Positions 6,247 to 14,808 of a DNA stretch of 37,611 nt are shown here, in pieces. Source of the DNA: a virus; the IMG/VR virus record IMGVR_UViG_3300005289_000067, positions 1-37,611 of that record, one strand, 5' to 3'. The notes below the pieces were generated by a model, which worked only from the letters and a program-made list of their open reading frames with translations, ran no database searches and was not told where the DNA came from. The position numbers and the translations under genes were made by a program. Numbering within the stretch: the first letter of the stretch is position 1; every line of letters begins with the position of its first letter.

Positions 6247-7750
6247 TCCTGTTAAAACCAAGGCTAAGCGGATTAAGTGCGAGAAAGAACATTTATTCTT
6301 TACCCGCGCATTTTTCTTGCCTCGCATGGGCTTTAAATTTTCGGTCAACTGGCATCATGAATATATTGCCGACAAGATTGACGAGGTTATTGCTGGCAAA
6401 GTTAAGAACTTAGTTATTAACGTTCCACCCGGTAGCGGTAAGACTGAATTACTAACAAACCTGATTTCTCGTGGCGTAGCGCGTAATCCTCGATCTCGCT
6501 TTTTGTATTTGTCATTTTCACAGTCACTTGTTGAGGATGTATCTGCAACTGCCAGAAATATTGTTAAGTCAGAAGACTTTCAAAGACTTTGGCCTGTAAA
6601 GATTTCTACAGCCACGGATGCTAAATCAAACTGGAAAACTACAGTTGATGGTTATGACGCTGGTCATGTTTATTCTGCATCAATGGGTGGGCAGGTTACA
6701 GGTCGCCGTGCAGGTACATTGGTGGATGAGGGTTTTACTGGCGCAATTATACTTGATGACCCCTTAAAGCCTGAGGATGCATTCAGCCAGACCGCTAGAC
6801 GTAAAGCTAACCGTAAGATTTTAAACACGGTCAACTCGCGTAAAGCTAAATCTGATACACCAATTATTCTGATCATGCAGCGATTACACGTTGAGGATCC
6901 GACTAACTTTGTACTTACCGGTAATGTGCCGGGTGAATGGGAGCAAATCAGCATTCCAGCACTTATTGATGATGAGTACATCAATAAACTGCCAGAGCAC
7001 ATACAGCGCAAAATACCGCGAGATGTTGAACGTGATGAGAAAGGCAGACAAAGCTATTGGCCTTTAAAAGAATCATTACTCTCATTGCTACAGTTAGAGA
7101 AAGGCGGCGAGGATAAAGACGGCGCTACGGTATCGAGATATACATTTGCAAGCCAATACATGCAGAACCCTAAAAAACTGGGTGGTGATCTTGTTAAGGC
7201 TGAATGGTTCCCACGCTATCTTGAGTTACCTGTTCTTAAATGGCGTGCAATATGGGCCGATACGGCACAGAAGGTTAAGAAGCATAATGACTATTCAGCA
7301 TTCATATGTGCTGGTCTTGGCTATGACAATAACCTTTACATCATTGATGTAAAACGAGGTAAATGGGAAGCCCCTGCACTATTAAAAGTTGCTAAGGACT
7401 TTATTAAAAAACATAAGGATGGCAATACAGAAATCGGCAAACTTCGCTATATGGCTGTAGAGGATAAAGCTAGTGGTACGGGATTAATTCAAACCATTGC
7501 TAAAGAAACAACTTTACCTATTCGGGCTATTCAGCGCGGAGATGACAAGCTATCGAGGACTATGGACGTCATTCTTTATGTTGAAGACGGCCGAGTCTTA
7601 TTGCCTGCTAATGCACCATGGCTATTGAATTACGTTGAAGAAATAGAAGGACTCACCGCTGATTGGTCACATGATCATGACGATCAGTGGGATCCGACCA
7701 TTGATGCTATTAACGATTCAATTGCAAGCAAGCCAACTGTATTTGATTAG
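6224..7750 (+). CDS. terL: Terminase large subunit
   Basis: The 508-residue packaging motor has a Walker A PPGSGKT at residues 68-74, a Walker B strand GAIILDDP at 173-180, and a C-terminal RNase H-like nuclease with Asp346 (WADTAQK), Asp414 (VEDKASGTG) and a terminal Asp cluster (HDHDDQWDPTID, about 484-495). It pumps DNA into the prohead at the portal and cuts it at the end of packaging. It overlaps the small subunit and is followed after 8 bases by the portal gene. Whether packaging is cos or pac cannot be decided here. Confidence 0.95.
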   Translation: MNSRTNIDPVKTKAKRIKCEKEHLFFTRAFFLPRMGFKFSVNWHHEYIADKIDEVIAGKVKNLVINVPPGSGKTELLTNLISRGVARNPRSRFLYLSFSQSLVEDVSATARNIVKSEDFQRLWPVKISTATDAKSNWKTTVDGYDAGHVYSASMGGQVTGRRAGTLVDEGFTGAIILDDPLKPEDAFSQTARRKANRKILNTVNSRKAKSDTPIILIMQRLHVEDPTNFVLTGNVPGEWEQISIPALIDDEYINKLPEHIQRKIPRDVERDEKGRQSYWPLKESLLSLLQLEKGGEDKDGATVSRYTFASQYMQNPKKLGGDLVKAEWFPRYLELPVLKWRAIWADTAQKVKKHNDYSAFICAGLGYDNNLYIIDVKRGKWEAPALLKVAKDFIKKHKDGNTEIGKLRYMAVEDKASGTGLIQTIAKETTLPIRAIQRGDDKLSRTMDVILYVEDGRVLLPANAPWLLNYVEEIEGLTADWSHDHDDQWDPTIDAINDSIASKPTVFD

Positions 7751-7758
7751 AGGAAATT

Positions 7759-9093
7759 ATGACTGAAAATAAAAAGTCCGATGCAATTGGCGATGCAGGG
7801 GCGTACACAAACTTTGTCTCAAATATAGGTACAGATCGTGATAAGGCATCACACGGGAGCTTTGTTAAGAAGGTTATTCCTGATGAGCAATTAGAGGCGG
7901 TATATCAACATTGGTTAGCTAAGCGCATAGTGAACCGACCAGCAAGTGACATGCTCCGAGCTGGTTGGTTCTATGAGGGGATTCAGGATAATGAATTAGA
8001 GAAGCTTAAAGAGGCGTGTAAGGCTTTTAATTTAGATGGGGTCCTCTTATCTAGCTTGATCCTTTCTCGCTTATATGGCGTTTGCTATGTGCTTCTAGGT
8101 ACGGTGGACGGCGGCAACTTGGATCAACCATTCGATCTAAATAAACTGGGTGTTGGTCGTTTAGAGTTTTTCACGGTACTCAAGAAAAAGCAGATTGAAG
8201 CCGATACTTCAAAGTACTTGCCACCAAATGAGGCTGGCGGGCTTCTAAAGCAACCTGAATTTTACAAGCTTAAACTCGATGGCAAATCTAACCAACGGAT
8301 CCACCACACACGCTTAATTAAATTTGGTCATGCAGATGTGGTCAATGAAGAGCCTGTAAGTGTTTTACAGGAAGTTTATGAGGATCTGCTTGATCATGCG
8401 GCAGTTAAGAAAGCCACTGCTAGTTTAGTCCATGAATCAAAAATTGATGTGATTAGAACACCGCATTTGGTTGATAAGATCAAAGAGGATCTAAAAGGTG
8501 TAGCAGAACGTTTTTTTAGTGTTGGATTGCTTAAAAGTCTAAACGGCATGATCGTTTTGGATAAAGAGGAGGAGTACGACTCTAAATCTTATAGCTTTGG
8601 TGGTTTGCCTGACCTTATGCGTGAATATTCGATTCAAACTTCTGGAGCGGCCGAAATGCCATATACGGTTTTATTCGGTCAATCACCTGCGGGGATGAAT
8701 GCTACAGGCGAACATGACACACGGAACTATTACGACACTATATCAACCAAGCAAACTTGGTCATTAAAGCCATTCATGTTGAAGCTTTTAAGAGTAATTT
8801 GCCAAGCTACATTTGGTCGTCAGATTCCAAGTTTAGACGTTGTGTTTAACCCATTATGGCAATTAGACGCTAAGGTTCGAGCTGAGGTTGAGAAAGCTAA
8901 TGCAGAACGTGACGATAAATATCTTCAGATGGGCGTCATTACAGAGCCACAAATAGCAAAGCAGCTTGTTATTGACGGTGTTTATTCAGTAATTGACGAA
9001 GAGCATATCAAAGAGCTTGAGACAATGGTGAAGCCAGATGACGACGATAATTCAGATACTGAAACCACACCTCCAGCAAGCGAAGAAGCGTAA
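7759..9093 (+). CDS. Portal protein (DUF1073 family)
   Basis: The 444-residue protein matches the DUF1073 portal family: an early VNRPASDMLRAGW segment, a middle IHHTRLIKFGH, and the signature GQSPAGMNATGEHDTRNYYD at about residues 310-330. It forms the dodecameric ring at the prohead vertex through which terminase packages DNA. The C-terminus is acidic (DDDDNSDTETTPPASEE). Some proteins with this N-terminal family carry an additional anti-CBASS (Acb1) domain; the length here fits the portal part alone. It overlaps the Mu F-like gene by 56 bases. Confidence 0.85.
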   Translation: MTENKKSDAIGDAGAYTNFVSNIGTDRDKASHGSFVKKVIPDEQLEAVYQHWLAKRIVNRPASDMLRAGWFYEGIQDNELEKLKEACKAFNLDGVLLSSLILSRLYGVCYVLLGTVDGGNLDQPFDLNKLGVGRLEFFTVLKKKQIEADTSKYLPPNEAGGLLKQPEFYKLKLDGKSNQRIHHTRLIKFGHADVVNEEPVSVLQEVYEDLLDHAAVKKATASLVHESKIDVIRTPHLVDKIKEDLKGVAERFFSVGLLKSLNGMIVLDKEEEYDSKSYSFGGLPDLMREYSIQTSGAAEMPYTVLFGQSPAGMNATGEHDTRNYYDTISTKQTWSLKPFMLKLLRVICQATFGRQIPSLDVVFNPLWQLDAKVRAEVEKANAERDDKYLQMGVITEPQIAKQLVIDGVYSVIDEEHIKELETMVKPDDDDNSDTETTPPASEEA

Positions 9094-9850
9094 GAAAGGC
9101 CGTAAAGCTTCTAAGCCTAGAGCTGTACACGTAAATCGCCGTGTTGAGCTTTATTACACGCGACAATTACTAGCCATATCAAAATACTGTCAGGAACAAA
9201 CAAAGGATCTAGTCATACCTACAGTAGGCCAGAACATCGGTGATGCTTGGTTTTCTGAAATGATGTGGACGTTTCGGGAAAAACTAACAAAATATGTTGT
9301 TGAGGTTTCCCAACCGTTGGCCACAAAGGTTGTAACTGACACACAAAAGGAAGTAGATAAACAAATTGCTGAACATACCAAATCAATTATTGGTGTCGAT
9401 CTAACGCCGTTCTATCGAGCTGCTGATATTCAGAACGAAGTAGATCTTAATATTACGGCTAATGTCAGTTTGATTAAGTCTATTCCCCAGCAATACGCCG
9501 ATAAGCTTGAAGTCCTTATCAGCAATGCTTTGCAGACTGGACAAACTAATGAAGAGTTAGCAAAAGCAATAAAGCAATTAGGCTTATCTACTGATTATCG
9601 TGTACGTCTTATTGCTAGTGATCAGATGGGCAAGATAAACGGGCAAATTAACCAAGCCAGACAGCTATCAATGGGTGTTGAGACATACACATGGCAAACG
9701 GCGAAAGATGAGCGAGTGCGACCAGATCATCAACATAAGCAGGGTGAAACCTTTAGATGGGATTCACCGCCAGATGGTGGGCATCCCGGTCAGCCTATTC
9801 GTTGTCGTTGCACAGCCTTGCCTAACTATGAGGATATATTGCTAGACTAA
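9038..9850 (+). CDS. Minor head protein, Mu F-like
   Basis: The 270-residue protein ends in the conserved Mu F-like module: TYTWQTAKDERVRPDHQHKQ, then GHPGQPIRCRCTALP (about residues 218-262), with the Cys/His-rich core typical of PF04233. It is a minor capsid component acting near the portal in head assembly. The ATG at 9038 lies 56 bases inside the portal gene in another frame; no closer start is available in this frame. The N-terminus is strongly basic (KKRKKGRKASKPR). It is followed by the inserted SIR2 gene instead of the expected next head gene. Confidence 0.85.
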   Translation: MTTIIQILKPHLQQAKKRKKGRKASKPRAVHVNRRVELYYTRQLLAISKYCQEQTKDLVIPTVGQNIGDAWFSEMMWTFREKLTKYVVEVSQPLATKVVTDTQKEVDKQIAEHTKSIIGVDLTPFYRAADIQNEVDLNITANVSLIKSIPQQYADKLEVLISNALQTGQTNEELAKAIKQLGLSTDYRVRLIASDQMGKINGQINQARQLSMGVETYTWQTAKDERVRPDHQHKQGETFRWDSPPDGGHPGQPIRCRCTALPNYEDILLD

Positions 9851-9890
9851 TAATATTTATCATTATATTTATTTTAAAGATTTAAATACT

Positions 9891-9919
9891 TTGAGATTTT
9901 CTTATATTATCGGTACATA
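9891..9919 (+). promoter_or_regulatory. Candidate promoter of the SIR2 gene
   Basis: TTGAGA (9891-9896), a 17-base spacer and TACATA (9914-9919) precede an AGGGTG ribosome site (9933-9938) and ATG 9944. With the terminator at the other end it makes the SIR2 gene an independent unit inside the head operon. Confidence 0.45.
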
Positions 9920-9943
9920 AAATAATTCTTTTAGGGTGATGCA

Positions 9944-11299
9944 ATGAGTGGATATATTGAGAAAATTAATGATGATTTACGAAACTGTATGGAGTCATTG
10001 CAAGTACAACCTATATTATTTGTAGGATCAGGCCTCTCACAAAGATATTGTGATTTACCTAATTGGCAAGGTTTAATGGAGGAACTAGCAGAGGAATGCC
10101 CTAATATAAAAAGAAGTTTTGCATACTATGAGCAAAATTATGATTCTGATTACAAAAAAATTGCATCTGATTTTTCTAGTATTTATTCGGAATGGGCTTG
10201 GGAGGTAAAAGATGTAAATGATACTTTCCCTGCTGAATTATTTGAAAAAGGTACACCTAAAGATATATATTTAAAACATATAATTGCTAAAAAATTTAAA
10301 GAAAAAACTGCGGGACTAGATTTTTCTTCAAGCCCTTATGCAGAAGAAATTGAATCATTTAAAAAAATAAAGCCACACGCTGTAATTACTACAAATTATG
10401 ATTTAGTGCTTGAGGCTTTATTTGATGAATATACTAGTATTGTTGGGCAACAAATTATACAAGCAAATTTTGTAAGTCCCGGTGAAATACTAAAAATTCA
10501 TGGTTGTTGCTTAAATGAAAAAAGTATTGTTATTACTCAAGAAGATTATGTTGACTTTGATCAAACAAAAAAATATTTAAGTGCAAAACTTCTTACATAT
10601 TTTGCTGAACACCCTTTATTCTTCATTGGTTATAGTTGTTCAGATCCAAATATTACTGCAATTTTGTCAGATATAGATCAAATCCTATGTCCTAACGGTG
10701 AATTAATTCCAAATATTTATTTAATTAGTTATGAAAATAATTTCAATGAATCAAACACATATCCTAGTGAAGTTTTGATACCAATTAATGGTCAAAAAAG
10801 TGTTCGAATTAAGGTAATTTATGCAAAGGACTATAAATGGATTTATGATTCAATCGCTGAGTCAGCACCTGATATATCAGTTAGTCCTAAAATCCTCAGA
10901 GCATTGTTGGCACGAACATACAAATTGATATCTAGGGAGTTACCTCGACAAGAGGTTGCGTTTGATATCCAACTTCTAAAAGATATTTCGGAAGATGATA
11001 AAGAGTTACCAAAATTATTTGGTATATCTGAAATGGATAATGGTCAGGTGATTAACGCTAACTTTATTTACACGTTCAATGAAATGGCAAAAGCTTTAGG
11101 TTATTCATATTGGCATAGTGCTCAACTTTTAGTGGACAAAATTAAAGAAGATACTGGACATGATATTAAAGCTACAGACAATAAATATCATATTAAAGTT
11201 ATGACAGGAGTTAAAAGCTCAACAAGAAAATATTCTAAACAATGTCTAGATCTTCTAATCTTAGTTAGAGACGGCAAGCCTTATAACGTGAATATATAA
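9944..11299 (+). CDS. SIR2-family NADase-like protein, candidate defence gene
   Basis: The 451-residue protein has an N-terminal SIR2-like domain (about residues 20-270) with the NAD-site signatures FVGSGLS (26-32), TTNYD (149-153; Asn151), KIHGC (184-188; His186) and FFIGYSCSDPNI (226-237). Such domains in ThsA, DSR and other SIR2 defence proteins cleave NAD+ on phage sensing. The C-terminal ~170 residues match nothing I recognise and may sense a trigger. The gene is much more AT-rich than its neighbours, has its own promoter and terminator, and splits the Mu F-like/DUF2213 head gene pair. I infer a transferred superinfection-defence gene carried in the lysogen. Catalytic residues appear intact; activity and trigger are unknown. 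Confidence 0.75.
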   Translation: MSGYIEKINDDLRNCMESLQVQPILFVGSGLSQRYCDLPNWQGLMEELAEECPNIKRSFAYYEQNYDSDYKKIASDFSSIYSEWAWEVKDVNDTFPAELFEKGTPKDIYLKHIIAKKFKEKTAGLDFSSSPYAEEIESFKKIKPHAVITTNYDLVLEALFDEYTSIVGQQIIQANFVSPGEILKIHGCCLNEKSIVITQEDYVDFDQTKKYLSAKLLTYFAEHPLFFIGYSCSDPNITAILSDIDQILCPNGELIPNIYLISYENNFNESNTYPSEVLIPINGQKSVRIKVIYAKDYKWIYDSIAESAPDISVSPKILRALLARTYKLISRELPRQEVAFDIQLLKDISEDDKELPKLFGISEMDNGQVINANFIYTFNEMAKALGYSYWHSAQLLVDKIKEDTGHDIKATDNKYHIKVMTGVKSSTRKYSKQCLDLLILVRDGKPYNVNI

Positions 11300-11313
11300 T
11301 AATTTCTTTCAAT

Positions 11314-11337
11314 AACCGCCTTTGAGGCGGTTTTTTT
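11314..11337 (+). terminator. Intrinsic terminator after the SIR2 gene
   Basis: AACCGCC (11314-11320) and GGCGGTT (11326-11332) with loop TTTGA, followed by T's to 11337. It also stands across the late head operon, so late polymerase must read through it. Confidence 0.8.
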
Positions 11338-11350
11338 ATGAGCGCAATTT

Positions 11351-12544
11351 ATGAAAAGCATTTACCGCTTCAAGGTAGGTGACTTTGCGCCAAGTGAATC
11401 CACACGTTCATTTACACCGGAAGGTTATTTGAAATGTGTGAACGTTCGCTTGGGTAAAGCACCTCAGGTACGACAGTACTATGCATATGAGTTCCCAAAT
11501 TTAGAAGGCTTTTCAGCAGATCAGACGATTAATGTCTACTCATCGGCTGAAGAGCTTTTTAAGCCAGCAGCGATTAAAAGTTGGGATGGTGCAGACGCTA
11601 CGGATTATCACCCACCTAAGAATGAAATTAATGCAGCCAACTGGAAGGACTATCACATTGGCTATTGTGAGAACGTCCGCCAAGAAGGCGAATATCTATT
11701 GGGCGATTTGCTCATTAAGGATAAGGACAGCATTGATTTAATCCAGAACAACGAGCGATTAGAAATGTCGCTGGGTTATGGAGCCACATTAGTTTTAGAA
11801 CAGGGCACGGCGCCAGACGGCACGGTGTACCAAGCAAAATTTATCAATTTTATTGGCAATCACGTTGCACTCGTTAAATACGGGCGTTGTGGTGGTGATT
11901 GCCGCATCGGTGACGAAAAGCAAACTCCAAAGGGGAAAACAATGGAAGTAAGTGTAAACGGTATTCGTTTTGACATTGGCGATAACAAGCCCTTGGCGGA
12001 TGCATTAAAGCAGCAACAAGATCAGCTTGAAAACTTGAAGGCTGCAAAACTTAAAGTTGGTGATAAGCAATTTTCGATCGGTGATGAACTAAACGCAGTT
12101 CAGGCGGTTGTAGATCAATTGCATACCGATAAAACCACTCTTGAGCAAAAAGTCGGTGATCTGGAAAAGAATCAGATGACACCAGAAAAGCTCGAACAAG
12201 CGGCTACCGAACGTGCTGCTGTGATTGCTGACGCTAAAGCATTGGTTCCATCAGTTAAAACTGAAGGTTGCACATGTGAGCAAATCAAGCGAGATGTGAT
12301 TGCGGCTAAAGCGGGTGATGCATTAGTGGGTGCGGTATTGGGTAGTGTTGCGGTAGGTGATGCAAAACCCGATCAGATCGATACAGTATTCCGCGCATTG
12401 TCTGCTGTGAAAGGTACACAACCATCAAATCCTGTAGGTGATGCACTTAACCAACAACAGCAAGTCAATGCTGGTGATGGCAAACCAGAAGATGGGGAAC
12501 CTAAACCTAACAACAAAAAAGAAGCTTGGAAACAAAGCTTCTAA
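11351..12544 (+). CDS. DUF2213 prohead protease with scaffold domain
   Basis: The 397-residue protein has an N-terminal globular part (residues 1-190) of the DUF2213 type, with the FIGNHVALVKYGRCG stretch near residues 168-182, probably the capsid-maturation protease. After residue ~195 it becomes a charged, coiled-coil scaffold (KQQQDQLENLKAAKL, TTLEQKVGDLEKNQ) with a disordered, Lys/Glu/Asn-rich tail. Its place just before decoration and capsid genes supports this. ATG 11351 has only a weak ribosome site and lies 14 bases after the SIR2 terminator, so its normal translation signal may have been disturbed by the insertion. An internal start at 11942 probably yields a separate scaffold protein. 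Confidence 0.75.
   Translation: MKSIYRFKVGDFAPSESTRSFTPEGYLKCVNVRLGKAPQVRQYYAYEFPNLEGFSADQTINVYSSAEELFKPAAIKSWDGADATDYHPPKNEINAANWKDYHIGYCENVRQEGEYLLGDLLIKDKDSIDLIQNNERLEMSLGYGATLVLEQGTAPDGTVYQAKFINFIGNHVALVKYGRCGGDCRIGDEKQTPKGKTMEVSVNGIRFDIGDNKPLADALKQQQDQLENLKAAKLKVGDKQFSIGDELNAVQAVVDQLHTDKTTLEQKVGDLEKNQMTPEKLEQAATERAAVIADAKALVPSVKTEGCTCEQIKRDVIAAKAGDALVGAVLGSVAVGDAKPDQIDTVFRALSAVKGTQPSNPVGDALNQQQQVNAGDGKPEDGEPKPNNKKEAWKQSF
11942..12544 (+). CDS. Nested scaffold protein by internal start
   Basis: Within the DUF2213 gene, AAGGGG (11930-11935) stands six bases before an in-frame ATG at 11942. Starting there gives a 200-residue protein consisting only of the helical scaffold half (MEVSVNGIRFDIGDNK...). 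The ribosome site is better than that of the full-length gene. This repeats the lambda C/Nu3 arrangement, where the scaffold is made in excess from an internal start. It is inferred from the start signal and domain boundary. Confidence 0.5.
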   Translation: MEVSVNGIRFDIGDNKPLADALKQQQDQLENLKAAKLKVGDKQFSIGDELNAVQAVVDQLHTDKTTLEQKVGDLEKNQMTPEKLEQAATERAAVIADAKALVPSVKTEGCTCEQIKRDVIAAKAGDALVGAVLGSVAVGDAKPDQIDTVFRALSAVKGTQPSNPVGDALNQQQQVNAGDGKPEDGEPKPNNKKEAWKQSF

Positions 12545-12562
12545 GAAACTGGAGAAAAGAGA

Positions 12563-13033
12563 ATGTCTTTAACACCTCAAGCTATTCCGGGTATGCGTGC
12601 ACGTTTGCACATGCCCGAAGAAATCTTATCTTTGGCAGTCGCTGGCACTACAGTGTTAAGCGATGGGGAGGTAGCGGTACAGTCTACCGATGGAAAAACA
12701 GTAAGCGCGGTAACTGGTGCAACTAACACAAAGTTTGGTGTAGTCGTTTTTCAGCATGTTGGTAAATCAGGAAAAAACGCCTTAGGCAAAGAAGCTTATC
12801 AAGCCAAAGACTGTGCTCCCATCATGCAAATTGGTTCTATCTGGGTAAAACCTACGGCACCAGTAACTGACATCAAAGCAAAGGTGTATGTCCGTACCTC
12901 AAACCCAACAGCACAAGCGCCGTTAGGATCTCTTTCATCTGCAGCATTAGATTCTACTGAACTACCTAATGCCTCTTGGGAAACCATCACTGGTCCTGAT
13001 GGTTTAGCAATCCTTCGATTACGTGGAGCGTAA
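12563..13033 (+). CDS. Structural head protein, probable capsid decoration
   Basis: A 156-residue beta-rich protein (SLAVAGTTVLSDGEVAVQSTDGKTVSAVTGATNTKFGVVVFQH) without Cys-based motifs, preceded by CTGGAGAAAAG. It lies between the protease/scaffold gene and the major capsid gene, where tailed phages of this type encode a capsid cement or decoration protein (gp24-like/DUF2190-like). Function is assigned from position, size and composition. Confidence 0.65.
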   Translation: MSLTPQAIPGMRARLHMPEEILSLAVAGTTVLSDGEVAVQSTDGKTVSAVTGATNTKFGVVVFQHVGKSGKNALGKEAYQAKDCAPIMQIGSIWVKPTAPVTDIKAKVYVRTSNPTAQAPLGSLSSAALDSTELPNASWETITGPDGLAILRLRGA

Positions 13034-13035
13034 AA

Positions 13036-14016
13036 ATGTCAAAACAATTAGAACAAATGAAAATTCGCTTATCGGCCGTTGCACATGGGGTGCAAATTGC
13101 CGTTGGTGATGCCTTTAATTTAGATAACTTTGCCAAGTTACTTTTAAAGCTTGAATCAATTGATGAAATGACACCGCAACTTGCTGAAGCTCAAGCCTAT
13201 GCAAAATATTTGCCTATTGAGTCATTAGACGGCGCAGTAATGGGATCCGCAAGTGTCTTACAGCGTAAGAAAGGTGTAGGGCGTGGAAAGCGCTTCTCCG
13301 GTACAGGCAATGATGTGCCACTTGCTGAAGTGGTGTATGACGAAGTGAAACTCACCGTACAACCGGGTGTTATTGGTTATGAAATTAGTATCTTTGATGC
13401 TGCAGCAGCATTAAAAGCAGGTATTCAGCTTACGACTGACAAAGTTGCAGCTGCTCGTCTGGCTTATGAAAACCATATGAGTGATGTGGCATGGTTTGGA
13501 GAGCCAGAAACAGGATTACTTGGTTTCTATAACCAGACTGGTGTAGAGGTCATTACTTCCACGGTTGATTATGCAACGGCTACAATTGAAGCTGTCCTTG
13601 CAGACATTAATAAGGCAATTAAAGGTGCTACCAATGCTTCAAAGTTTGATAGCAGTGTTCAGCCTGATACTTTCGTGATGCCTGAGAATAAATACACTCT
13701 TCTAGCAAGTCGTGTCGTTCCAGACTCAGCAGGTAAAACTTTCCTTGAGTATATTAAGGAAAAGAACACTTTTGCTATGCAAGGTAAAACTCTCACATTC
13801 ACTTCTGAAAGTATGCTTGAGGGAAAAGGTGAAGGTGGTACGGACCGTAGCATTATTTACCGCCGTGATCCAAGCTGCATTACTTTCCGTTGTAATGAGC
13901 TGGAATTCTTGGCAGCTCAACCTATCAATTATGTGATGCGTACACCGGGGCACTATATGTATGAAGGTGTCTATTTAAAACGTGTCGATTCTCTCCGCTA
14001 CTATGATGTTGAATAA
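13036..14016 (+). CDS. Major capsid protein (DUF2184 family)
   Basis: The 326-residue protein matches the DUF2184 capsid type: N-terminal helical arm (residues 1-60), VPLAEVVYDEVKLTVQPGVIGYEISIFD (about 95-122), WFGEPETGLLGFYNQTGV (around 155-172) and a beta-rich C-terminus ending in MRTPGHYMYEGVYLKRVDSLRYYDV. It would form the icosahedral shell with an HK97-like fold. The start lies two bases after the preceding stop. The next gene has a terminator within its first 50 bases, which may help keep capsid expression above that of downstream genes. Confidence 0.85.
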   Translation: MSKQLEQMKIRLSAVAHGVQIAVGDAFNLDNFAKLLLKLESIDEMTPQLAEAQAYAKYLPIESLDGAVMGSASVLQRKKGVGRGKRFSGTGNDVPLAEVVYDEVKLTVQPGVIGYEISIFDAAAALKAGIQLTTDKVAAARLAYENHMSDVAWFGEPETGLLGFYNQTGVEVITSTVDYATATIEAVLADINKAIKGATNASKFDSSVQPDTFVMPENKYTLLASRVVPDSAGKTFLEYIKEKNTFAMQGKTLTFTSESMLEGKGEGGTDRSIIYRRDPSCITFRCNELEFLAAQPINYVMRTPGHYMYEGVYLKRVDSLRYYDVE

Positions 14017-14028
14017 GGAAAACTAAAC

Positions 14029-14406
14029 ATGCCAAAAATTACTTACAGCGGCTCTCAGGCCGCTTTTTCTTTTGATGGGATTCAGGTCGGTAAAGACCAA
14101 ACAGTAGAAGTCAGTACCGAGGATTTCACAAGAATTTCTAAAGGGAAAGCCTTTAAATCACTCCTTGAAAAAGGTGAACTTGAAGTTCAGGAAATCCCAG
14201 ATGATGAGCCAAAAACAGCAGGTAAAACAGGTGGCCGTGGTGGAAAAGGTGGCAAGCAAAACGATGCAGCTAGTGACGCAGCCAAGGCAGCAGATGAAGC
14301 AGCTCTGGCCGCCGTGAAGGCTGAGTTAACAAAGCTTGAAGTAACGTTCAGTGATGATGAAACACTTGAGCAGCTACAGGCGAAGTTAGATCAGGCTAAG
14401 GAATAA
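14029..14406 (+). CDS. Hypothetical head-region protein with Ala/Lys-rich tail
   Basis: A 125-residue protein with a small N-terminal domain (residues 1-60), a Gly/Lys-rich hinge (TAGKTGGRGGKGGKQND) and an Ala-rich helical C-terminus (AAKAADEAALAAVKAELTKLE). It lies between the capsid and head-completion genes, so a structural or assembly role is likely. An intrinsic terminator overlaps codons 7-15 (14047-14073), an unusual regulatory arrangement. Confidence 0.6.
   Translation: MPKITYSGSQAAFSFDGIQVGKDQTVEVSTEDFTRISKGKAFKSLLEKGELEVQEIPDDEPKTAGKTGGRGGKGGKQNDAASDAAKAADEAALAAVKAELTKLEVTFSDDETLEQLQAKLDQAKE
14047..14073 (+). terminator. Intrinsic terminator inside a coding sequence, after the capsid gene
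   Basis: AGCGGC (14047-14052) and GCCGCT (14059-14064) with loop TCTCAG are followed by TTTTTCTTTT. The hairpin begins 18 bases after the start codon of the gene downstream of the major capsid gene. Confidence 0.6.
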
Positions 14407-14415
14407 GGTGGACCT

Positions 14416-14799
14416 ATGGACGTACAAACGTTTCGCCAGAAATTCTCGACTGATACAACCTTACTCAATTTGCCTGATGCAAAAATTCAGGATGCATTGG
14501 AAGAAGCAGATTTGGTCGTATCTCAAATTGAGTTCGGGGCATTAAAGGAACGTGCTGTAGGTCTATATGCAGCACATATTCTTAAAGTCGGTACAGCAAG
14601 TGGCAATGGTGCTGCTTTTAGTAATGCCTCAAGCATGACTATCGCGGGTCAAAGCGTGAGTTATTCCCGATCATCGAAAGAAGCTTTTTATGATCTCAGC
14701 ATGTATGGCCAGCGCTACCATGCGTTAAAAAATTCTATTCCAATTGATGATGAAGGCACAAACCCTAACCGTTTAGGTGTTGGGGTTTTTGTCGTATAG
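14416..14799 (+). CDS. Head-tail connector (DUF4054-like)
   Basis: A 127-residue protein with helical N-terminal half (FRQKFSTDTTLLNLPDAKIQDALEEAD, then ERAVGLYAAHILKVGTA) and a SYSRSSKEAFYDLSMYGQRYHAL segment near residues 77-100. This helical adaptor pattern matches DUF4054/gp6-like connectors that bind below the portal. Gene order (capsid, small protein, connector, tail joining proteins) agrees. Confidence 0.7.
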   Translation: MDVQTFRQKFSTDTTLLNLPDAKIQDALEEADLVVSQIEFGALKERAVGLYAAHILKVGTASGNGAAFSNASSMTIAGQSVSYSRSSKEAFYDLSMYGQRYHALKNSIPIDDEGTNPNRLGVGVFVV

Positions 14800-14808
14800 G
14801 AGATTCCC

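Noticed and set aside
7759-9093. Anti-CBASS (Acb1) activity in the portal-family protein
   Set aside because: The protein has only portal-type length and signature, and I see no additional domain with paired HxT/HxS motifs.
11338-11351. ATG 11338 as start of the DUF2213 gene
   Set aside because: It is out of frame with the DUF2213 product; ATG 11351 is the in-frame start despite its weak ribosome site.
12526-12726. 66-codon ORF in another frame
   Set aside because: It overlaps the end of the DUF2213 gene and the start of the decoration protein gene, both clearly coding in other frames.
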